Shown here: positions 58,681 to 64,000 of the stretch, piece after piece
Numbering within the stretch: the first letter of the stretch is position 1
Layout of the letters: every line of letters starts with the position of its first letter
DNA from: Mesorhizobium tianshanense
Lineage (GTDB): Bacteria; Pseudomonadota; Alphaproteobacteria; Rhizobiales; Rhizobiaceae
Reading direction: 5' to 3'
DNA: 64,000 bases
Assembly: GCF_007830515.1 (NCBI RefSeq)
Contig: NZ_VLKT01000005.1
Coordinates: 1-64,000 of the forward strand
Position numbers and translations under genes: made by a program
The notes under the pieces: model-generated
Told to the model about the DNA's origin: nothing
Database searches by the model: none
Seen by the model: only the letters and a program-made list of their open reading frames with translations

Positions 58681-59646
58681 ATGAAACCGCGCATTGCAGT
58701 CCTCGGTTGCGGATACTGGGGCAGCAACCACATCCGCACCCTCAAGGCGCTCGGCGCGCTGCACGCGGTCTCGGACGTCAACCGTGCCCGTGCCGAAGGG
58801 TTCGCCAGTGAACAGGATTGTCTGGCGGTCGAGCCGGAGGCGCTGTTTGTCCGCAACGACATCGACGCCATCGTCATGGCGCTGCCGCCGCAGTTCCATG
58901 CCGACATGGCGGTGCAAGCCGTCCAGGGCGGCAAGGACGTGCTGGTGGAAAAACCGATCGCGCTGACGGTGGCGGATGCCGAACGTTCGGTGAAGGCAGC
59001 GGCCGACAACGGCCGCGTCTTCATGGTCGGCCATGTCCTGCGCTTCCATCCCGCCTTCGAGACGTTGAAGGCGCTGATCGACAATGGCGAACTCGGCGAG
59101 GTCCGTTATATCCATTCGCACCGGCTCGGGCTCGGCAAGTTCCATACCGAGAACGACGCGCTGTGGGATCTTGCGCCGCACGATCTGTCGATGATCCTCG
59201 CCATCACCGGCACGGAACCGATCGAAGTGCGCGGCGAGGGGGCAGCGCTCCTCGATAATCTCAGCGATTTCGCGCATCTGCACATGCGCTTTCCCAACGG
59301 TCTGCGCAGCCATCTCTTCGCGTCGCGGCTCAATCCCTACCGCGAACGACGGCTGACCGTGGTCGGCACCAAGGCGATGGCGGTGTTCGACGATGTCGAA
59401 CCGTGGGAGCGCAAGCTCGCCGTCTACCGGCACGCGGTATGGCAAGACAGCGGCCAATGGGCCTTCACCACCAACGAGCCATCCTATGTGGCGGTGGGCG
59501 AGGGCATGCCGCTGACGCGAGAGCTCGAGCATTTCATCCAATGCATCGAGACGCGGGCAGAACCGCGCACCAGCGGCGAGGAAGCCATCAGGGTGCTGCG
59601 CATCCTGACCGCGGGCACGGTTACCCACACGGGATCGTCTTCCTGA
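58681..59646 (+). CDS. Gfo/Idh/MocA-family oxidoreductase
   Basis: A 321-residue NAD(P)-dependent oxidoreductase. The Rossmann motif is AVLGCGYWGSNHIRTL near the N-terminus, and DVLVEKPIALTVADAERSV carries the conserved EKP. The C-terminal alpha/beta domain follows (VGHVLRFHPAFETLKALI, LWDLAPHDLSMIL with the conserved His). Its sequence style matches sugar-nucleotide-type dehydrogenases of the family, but the substrate is unknown. ATG 58681 is preferred over the TTG at 58672. First chromosomal gene beyond the tRNA; it converges with mnmA. Confidence 0.88.
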   Translation: MKPRIAVLGCGYWGSNHIRTLKALGALHAVSDVNRARAEGFASEQDCLAVEPEALFVRNDIDAIVMALPPQFHADMAVQAVQGGKDVLVEKPIALTVADAERSVKAAADNGRVFMVGHVLRFHPAFETLKALIDNGELGEVRYIHSHRLGLGKFHTENDALWDLAPHDLSMILAITGTEPIEVRGEGAALLDNLSDFAHLHMRFPNGLRSHLFASRLNPYRERRLTVVGTKAMAVFDDVEPWERKLAVYRHAVWQDSGQWAFTTNEPSYVAVGEGMPLTRELEHFIQCIETRAEPRTSGEEAIRVLRILTAGTVTHTGSSS

Positions 59647-59682
59647 GAGAAAAATGCCGCTGTGTTAGTTGGAGCCTGATCC

Positions 59683-59701
59683 ATCCCGGTAGAATCGGGA
59701 T
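59683..59701. terminator. Possible shared terminator between convergent genes
   Basis: ATCCCG-GTAGAAT-CGGGAT forms a perfect 6-bp stem between the oxidoreductase and mnmA stops. There is no T-run on either side, so it is a weak call. Confidence 0.3.
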
Positions 59702-60891
59702 CATTCGGCGGGAACTTGCGCTGGCCGGGCTGCCAGCCGCGTCAGCATCGCCTCGGCTTCGGCGCCACGCTCGGAACGCTCGATGAAACCGCCGCCGAAC
59801 ACACGGGCCTCGTTTTCGTCGTCGGAATAGAGCACGCAGGCCTGGCCGGGAGCGATCCCGGACTCGCCGTCGACCAACTCCACCGAGGTGATGCCGGCGC
59901 TGTGATGCAGCACGGCCGGGCGTGGCGGGCGTGTCGAGCGGACCTTGGCGAAAAGCTCCAGCCCGGCCGCCGGGATGTCGGACAGCGCAGCGTCGCCCAG
60001 CCAGTTCATGTCGCGCAAATAGATCTTGTGCGTCTCCAGCGCTTCGCGCGGGCCAACGACGACGCGGGCCCGGTCGGCGTCGAGATGGACGACGTAGAGC
60101 GGCTCGCCCGAGGCTACGCCGATGCCACGGCGCTGACCGATCGTGTAGCGCAAAATGCCTTCATGGCGGCCGAGAACGCGGCCGTCGATATGGACGATGT
60201 CGCCCGGATTGGCGGCAGCCGGCTTCAGCTTGGCGATGATGTCGGAATATTTGCCCTGCGGCACGAAACAGATGTTCTGGCTGTCCTGCTTGGCGGCGAC
60301 CGTCAGCCCCATGTCCTCGGCCATGGCGCGAACCTCCGGCTTCGACAGGCCGCCGAGCGGAAAGCGCAGATAGTCTATCTGTGCCTGTGTGGTGGCGAAC
60401 AGGAAATAGCTCTGATCGCGGTCCGCGTCGACCGGCCGGTACAGGGCGCGATGGGCGCCGTTGGCGCCGGAGCGGATGTAATGGCCGGTGGCCAGCGCAT
60501 CGGCACCGAGCTCCTTGGCGGTCGCCAGAAGGTCGGCGAACTTCACCGTCTGATTGCAGGAAACGCAAGGGATCGGCGTTTCGCCGGCCACATAGCTCTC
60601 GGCGAAGGGATCGATCACCGCCTTGCGGAAGCGCTCCTCGTAATTGAGCACATAATGCGGAATGCCGAGCGTCTCGGAGACGCGGCGCGCATCGTCGATG
60701 TCCTGGCCGGCGCAGCACGAGCCGGCCCGGTGCGTTGCCGCGCCATGGTCATAGAGCTGCAGCGTGACTCCGACGACGTCGTAGCCATCGCGCTTCAAAA
60801 GACCGGCAACGACCGACGAATCGACGCCGCCCGACATGGCCACAACGACGCGGGTGTTTTCGGGACATTCGGGAAGATCGAGGCTGTTCAT
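59701..60891 (-). CDS. mnmA: tRNA-specific 2-thiouridylase MnmA
   Basis: A 396-residue enzyme that thiolates U34 of tRNA Lys, Glu and Gln wobble positions in the cytosol. The PP-loop is [18 protein letters not shown]. Candidate catalytic cysteines are in [16 protein letters not shown] and [23 protein letters not shown]-like substrate loop residues are present ([11 protein letters not shown]). ATG 60891 ([10 protein letters not shown]) is chosen over an upstream GTG. Length and order are normal for alphaproteobacteria. Confidence 0.95.
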   Translation of the reverse strand: MNSLDLPECPENTRVVVAMSGGVDSSVVAGLLKRDGYDVVGVTLQLYDHGAATHRAGSCCAGQDIDDARRVSETLGIPHYVLNYEERFRKAVIDPFAESYVAGETPIPCVSCNQTVKFADLLATAKELGADALATGHYIRSGANGAHRALYRPVDADRDQSYFLFATTQAQIDYLRFPLGGLSKPEVRAMAEDMGLTVAAKQDSQNICFVPQGKYSDIIAKLKPAAANPGDIVHIDGRVLGRHEGILRYTIGQRRGIGVASGEPLYVVHLDADRARVVVGPREALETHKIYLRDMNWLGDAALSDIPAAGLELFAKVRSTRPPRPAVLHHSAGITSVELVDGESGIAPGQACVLYSDDENEARVFGGGFIERSERGAEAEAMLTRLAARPAQVPAE

Positions 60892-61149
60892 GGCTCTTTC
60901 GTTCTGCACGGCACTTGAATGCCAATGGCAGGAATATAGGTCAAGCTTTCCAGGTGCGCCAGCTTCGCGAACTGGCCGATTTTTTTTGAACGGATTCAGC
61001 GCTTGCGGGCAGATATCTCAAATGCCGACGAAAAGACTAACGCGGCGTTCATGATCCTTACCTAGCTATTAGGGTCTGCTTAGGCAAATTTTAAAGCTGT
61101 GGCGGTATTGTGGTGTGGATTGGGTCTTTGAGTTTTAGTAGAGAGTACG

Positions 61150-61425
61150 ATGACCGATCTTGTTAGACCGCGAGTCAAATATGTTATTGGGCCGGACGGC
61201 AGCCCCCTTACGATTGCCGACCTGCCGCCTACGAACACACGTCGCTGGGTTATCCGGCGCAAGGCGGAAGTGGTGGCGGCTGTGCGCGGCGGGCTTTTGA
61301 GCCTCGAAGAGGCGTGCCAGCGCTACAAGCTGACCACCGAGGAGTTCCTGTCCTGGCAGGCGTCTATCGACGAGTACGGCCTTGCCGGATTGCGAACGAC
61401 GCGCATCCAGCAATATCGGCATTAA
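61150..61425 (+). CDS. sciP: CtrA inhibitor SciP (DUF1153)
   Basis: A 91-residue DUF1153 helix-turn-helix protein: VKYVIGPDGSPLTIADLPP, then RRKAEVVAAVRGGLLSLEEACQRY and LTTEEFLSWQ. In Caulobacter SciP binds CtrA and DNA and blocks CtrA-activated transcription late in the swarmer stage. Its location close to ctrA is typical in Rhizobiales. An efficient terminator follows at 61443, so it is a single-gene unit. Confidence 0.93.
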   Translation: MTDLVRPRVKYVIGPDGSPLTIADLPPTNTRRWVIRRKAEVVAAVRGGLLSLEEACQRYKLTTEEFLSWQASIDEYGLAGLRTTRIQQYRH

Positions 61426-61442
61426 GACTGATTCGGAGTCAA

Positions 61443-61470
61443 AAGGCGCGAGAATCCGCGCCCTTTTTTG
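61443..61470 (+). terminator. Rho-independent terminator of sciP
   Basis: GGCGCG (61445-61450), loop AGAATC, CGCGCC (61457-61462), followed by CTTTTTTG. Perfect 6-bp GC stem with a T-run, 18 bp after the sciP stop. Confidence 0.85.
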
Positions 61471-61495
61471 TTTTGCCGGAACGGTTCTCTCTGCT

Positions 61496-61620
61496 TCAGA
61501 GCGTCAGCACCACCTTATCGATCGGCTTGGTGGCGAGAAAGGCATGGGGAGCGCCTGCCTTTTCGAATGGAAAGGTCTTGCTACGTGGACGGCAAGCTCT
61601 TTCGCATCGACAAGCTTGCC
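61496..61620 (-). pseudogene. C-terminal remnant of a zinc-type alcohol dehydrogenase/quinone oxidoreductase
   Basis: Minus-strand codons read AGAPHAFLATKPIDKVVLTL and stop at 61496, the typical end of quinone oxidoreductase-like proteins. Just upstream, in another frame, ELGKLVDAKELAVHVAR continues the same family pattern, so one base is missing between. Nothing of the other 270 or so residues remains. Confidence 0.6.
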
Positions 61621-61636
61621 AAGTTCCGAGCTTGAG

Positions 61637-61956
61637 ATGCTGGCCAGCAAATGGGTCAATATGGTGGTCTGCGCATTGCGCCGGGGCCGGCTGCGCAACG
61701 GTGAATTGGCGCGCAAGCTCGAAGGCATCTCCCCGAAAATGCTGATGCGGACGCTGCGCCTCCTCGAACGCGATGGCCTGGTACGGCGCGAGATCTTTCG
61801 GGTTTTCCGCGGGTCGAATACGAATTGACCGAACTCGGTCAGAACCTGGCGGGGCTGCTCAATCAGATAAGGTCCTGGTCGGAGCAACATGCGCCCGACA
61901 TCAAGAATGCCCGGGCACGGGCGGTCGCGGAACATGAAGGGGATTTGGTAGCGTAG
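61637..61956 (+). pseudogene. HxlR-family regulator, truncated and frameshifted
   Basis: The frame from ATG 61637 reads MLASKWVNMVVCALRRGRLR, then LEGISPKMLMRTLRLLERDGLVRREIF, a clear HxlR winged helix. It runs into a premature stop at 61828. One frame over, RVEYELTELGQNLAGLLNQIRSW continues the HxlR domain to a stop at 61956. A missing T in the TTTT run near 61,800 would explain this. The usual N-terminal part is also absent. Together with the adjacent dehydrogenase scrap it is a decayed divergent gene pair. Confidence 0.65.
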
Positions 61957-62053
61957 GCGTGAAACTGGTGGCTGCTCGACCAACGAGCGGCGACGTTTCA
62001 GATGAGCAACGCCCTTATCGCCAGGCGTTCGATTGGCCTTAAAAGCCTTGTTT

Positions 62054-62431
62054 TCAACCGATCATGGCGCTGCGGCCGCCGGTCTCGGCGTCGCGGATCT
62101 TGGTGTCGCGCGATTCGAGCATTTCCGCTTTGGAAAGTTCCGCTTCGGCTTCGCCGAGCAGTGATTCGGCAACGCTTCGCTGCTGGGCGAGGTCGCTTTG
62201 CGAATTTCTGAGGTTGTCGCGGCGCAGGCGCGCTGCCTTGGCGAAGGTTGGATAGGCAAAATGGTTGATGTCGGTGATGCCGGCCTTCTTTTCTTCGGCG
62301 GTGATCTGAAGCTCCAGTTCCACTGCCATGCGCTCGAACTCGGCGATCATCATGTCGAGTTGCAGCAATTGCCGCCGCTTCTCGTTCACCTGAAATTGCT
62401 TCAGCCGAACGAGGTTTTCACGTGACTTCAT
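62054..62431 (-). CDS. fliJ: FliJ-like flagellar export protein
   Basis: A 125-residue coiled-coil protein (MKSRENLVRLKQFQVNEKRR, then QLLQLDMMIAEFERMAVELELQITAEE in outline) of the alphaproteobacterial FliJ type, a general chaperone of the flagellar export apparatus. ATG 62431 has AGGAGTACCGAATC upstream. Its place between sciP and ctrA, divergent from ctrA, is common in Rhizobiales. Whether it truly acts as FliJ is by family only. Confidence 0.75.
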   Translation of the reverse strand: MKSRENLVRLKQFQVNEKRRQLLQLDMMIAEFERMAVELELQITAEEKKAGITDINHFAYPTFAKAARLRRDNLRNSQSDLAQQRSVAESLLGEAEAELSKAEMLESRDTKIRDAETGGRSAMIG

Positions 62432-62581
62432 GATTCGGTACTCCTGGAAACGCACACCTGCACATATCGTCCAATCCACCTGGCAAACGCAGGCTTCACC
62501 CGTCTCCACCGACTTTACCGGAACTATGGGAAACAAACTCCTAAAGTTTTTTACCGGCGGTAACCATTCGTTTACGGGCAT

Positions 62582-62881
62582 TGTTAATCATACGGCTCAG
62601 GACTTAAGGCCGGGTAAAAATTCCGGCTCTCGACGCGGAAGCACGGCCGGCGAGTCCGAAGAGTCACTTAGTCTGGCTTATTAATGTTTTGCATTAGCGG
62701 TTTGGTCCTGTGATTCGTCATTAGATTCAACAAGGTGTAGAAAGGGGTTAAAAAATCTGATACCGTCATCGGCACGGAATTAGGTTTTGTTAACCATTCG
62801 ATGGCAGCCTCTGCTCAGGCAATCACTGCTCCGGTCCTGGACGGGTCGTGAAATGGTCCGGCAGCAGAAAAGGGGAATGAA
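62582..62881 (+). promoter_or_regulatory. ctrA/fliJ divergent regulatory region
   Basis: A 300-450 bp AT-rich region with features expected of a ctrA promoter: GANTC (CcrM methylation) sites GATTC at 62712-62716 and 62724-62728, and half-matches to the CtrA box (TTAA-N7-TTAA), such as ATTA-N7-TTAA around 62,780-62,795. No perfect CtrA box was seen. Autoregulation is expected from the family, not proved here. Confidence 0.5.
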
Positions 62882-63577
62882 ATGCGTGTTCTGCTGATAG
62901 AAGATGACAGTGCAACCGCACAAAGCATCGAGCTGATGCTGAAATCGGAAAGTTTCAATGTCTATACGACCGATCTTGGCGAAGAAGGTGTCGATCTAGG
63001 CAAGCTCTACGACTATGATATCATCCTTCTCGATCTCAACCTTCCCGACATGTCTGGATATGAGGTCTTGAGAACACTTCGTCTTTCCAAAGTGAAGACG
63101 CCGATCCTCATCCTCTCCGGCATGGCCGGCATCGAGGACAAGGTACGCGGCCTCGGCTTCGGCGCAGACGATTACATGACCAAGCCGTTCCACAAGGACG
63201 AGTTGGTCGCCCGCATCCACGCTATCGTGCGGCGTTCCAAGGGCCATGCCCAGTCGGTCATCACCACCGGCGACCTGGTGGTCAATCTCGATGCCAAGAC
63301 CGTCGAGGTCGGTGGCCAGCGCGTGCATCTGACCGGCAAGGAATACCAGATGCTGGAGTTGCTCTCGCTGCGCAAGGGCACGACGCTGACGAAGGAAATG
63401 TTCCTCAATCATCTCTACGGCGGCATGGACGAACCGGAACTGAAGATCATCGACGTCTTCATCTGCAAGCTGCGCAAGAAGCTCGACGCCGCTTCCGGCG
63501 GCCAGAATTACATCGAGACGGTTTGGGGCCGCGGCTATGTGCTGCGCGAGCCGGAAGATATCCGAGTCAGCGCCTGA
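62882..63577 (+). CDS. ctrA: Cell-cycle master response regulator CtrA
   Basis: A 231-residue OmpR-family response regulator. The receiver domain has [20 protein letters not shown] with the acidic pair, the phosphoacceptor Asp in [17 protein letters not shown], and the conserved Lys in [17 protein letters not shown]. The DNA-binding winged helix follows ([17 protein letters not shown], then [13 protein letters not shown]). The C-terminus ends VSA, similar to the Caulobacter AA-type proteolysis tag region. CtrA controls replication, division and motility genes in alphaproteobacteria. AAAAGGGGAATGAA provides the ribosome binding site. Confidence 0.97.
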   Translation: MRVLLIEDDSATAQSIELMLKSESFNVYTTDLGEEGVDLGKLYDYDIILLDLNLPDMSGYEVLRTLRLSKVKTPILILSGMAGIEDKVRGLGFGADDYMTKPFHKDELVARIHAIVRRSKGHAQSVITTGDLVVNLDAKTVEVGGQRVHLTGKEYQMLELLSLRKGTTLTKEMFLNHLYGGMDEPELKIIDVFICKLRKKLDAASGGQNYIETVWGRGYVLREPEDIRVSA

Positions 63578-63603
63578 GCCGACAACGCCGACCCGATCGG
63601 ACA

Positions 63604-63627
63604 AAAATCCGGCTTCGGCCGGATTTT
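63604..63627. terminator. Bidirectional terminator after ctrA
   Basis: AAAATCCGGC (63604-63613), a short loop and GCCGGATTTT (63618-63627) form a 10-bp stem with A-tract and T-tract on the two sides. It lies between the convergent ctrA and receiver-domain genes and can serve both. Confidence 0.85.
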
Positions 63628-63735
63628 GCGTTTATGTTGCAGATATTAGAGCGTGCGTCCGCTTAAACGCACAAGGTACGCTCCAATGTGCACATGGTCC
63701 TTTTCGGGACCGAAGGTCGGCTGACAGTCGGAGGG

Positions 63736-64000
63736 TCAGGCGGCTGTTTTCAAGGTGCGGAAGCACTCGAGAAGTTGCGGCCGGTTGAACGGCTTCAGCA
63801 GATAGCCTTGAGCGCCGGCGCGCTTTGCTCGCATGATCGAAGCCACGTCGACCTCAACCAGCGAAATCAGGATCTGGGGCCGAACCGGGCTTTCCATGGC
63901 GCGCACGCGGCGGATGACGTCCACCGCCTGTATGTCCGGCAAGGCGCCGTCGACGATGATAATGTCCGGCATGTCGGCGGCGCACATCTCAACCGCGTCA
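63736..64000 (-). CDS. Receiver-domain response regulator (5' part outside the window)
   Basis: A CheY-like receiver domain read to the right edge: AADMPDIIIVDGALPDIQAVDVI holds the phosphoacceptor Asp, ILISLVEVD the conserved Ser/Thr position, and GAQGYLLKPFNRPQLLECF the conserved Lys. The frame is open to 64000, so the N-terminus lies beyond the window. Only a single domain is visible before the stop at 63736, so it is probably a stand-alone receiver. Its role is not evident. Confidence 0.8.
   Translation of the reverse strand, partial: DAVEMCAADMPDIIIVDGALPDIQAVDVIRRVRAMESPVRPQILISLVEVDVASIMRAKRAGAQGYLLKPFNRPQLLECFRTLKTAA

Noticed and set aside
59716..60918. 400-codon plus-strand frame
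   Set aside because: Antisense shadow of mnmA, which is unambiguous by motifs.
1..64000. CRISPR array
   Set aside because: No set of regularly spaced direct repeats and no cas genes were seen; the repeats found are single tandem duplications or paired palindromes.

Overview
The window looks like the chromosome of an alphaproteobacterium of the order Rhizobiales (Hyphomicrobiales), probably close to Mesorhizobium or another Phyllobacteriaceae genus. The best evidence is the right end, about 58.3-64 kb: a tRNA-Met, a Gfo/Idh/MocA oxidoreductase, mnmA, sciP, a fliJ-like gene and the cell-cycle regulator ctrA in the order usual for Rhizobiales. Genus is an inference; no database could be searched.

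Nearly everything to the left is accessory DNA. A large serine recombinase (56.7-58.3 kb) reads out through the 3' half of the tRNA-Met gene and stops at its anticodon, so 58,260-58,303 is very probably the right attachment site of an integrated element. No second copy of the tRNA 3' end was seen, so the left end should lie outside the window. The element also carries anti-restriction gene ardC (1.4 kb), conjugation genes traD/traC, an oriT and traA (28.2-31.9 kb) with an alpA-type regulator. No traG coupling gene or mating-pair genes are present here.

Region by region: 0-4.4 kb holds an OLD-nuclease remnant, ardC, small hypotheticals, a HicB-like protein and an OmpA-family scrap. 4.4-12.3 kb has UDG-like, DUF6946, PD-(D/E)XK-like, CoiA-like, HNH-like and NYN-LOTUS proteins and a secreted ClpP-like/LprI-like fusion; several are frameshifted. 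A resolvase with candidate res repeats lies at 12.4-13.1 kb. 13.5-23.8 kb is a co-oriented set of eight exported or membrane-anchored proteins headed by a LuxR-type regulator. Two of its promoters carry an identical 18-bp palindromic box about 75 nt before the start codon and centred near -42.5. I regard this as the most likely undescribed system. 24.3-27.9 kb has a frameshifted gamma-glutamylcyclotransferase fusion and an IS1182-type element.

32.7-48.6 kb is a defence-like island of three modules: a short GASH-like protein overlapping a protein with an RNxxxH (HEPN-type) motif; an operon of a DUF4011-helicase-Vsr/MTES_1575-DUF3320 giant protein (split by one extra C in a CCC run) followed by a zinc-hook SMC-like ATPase; and, divergently, an SbcD-like phosphoesterase translationally coupled to a YhaN/SbcC-like ATPase. 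48.7-53.5 kb carries metabolic cargo (LysR regulator, DUF1127 proteins, VOC protein, atypical SDR, SelO). 53.8-58.3 kb holds an XRE regulator, a Tat-signal protein, an antitoxin with a degenerate PIN toxin, and the recombinase.

Small local frameshifts are frequent (about 6.45, 7.2, 7.3, 25.97, 41.03, 61.57 and 61.8 kb). They may be real decay or, in homopolymers, sequencing errors.
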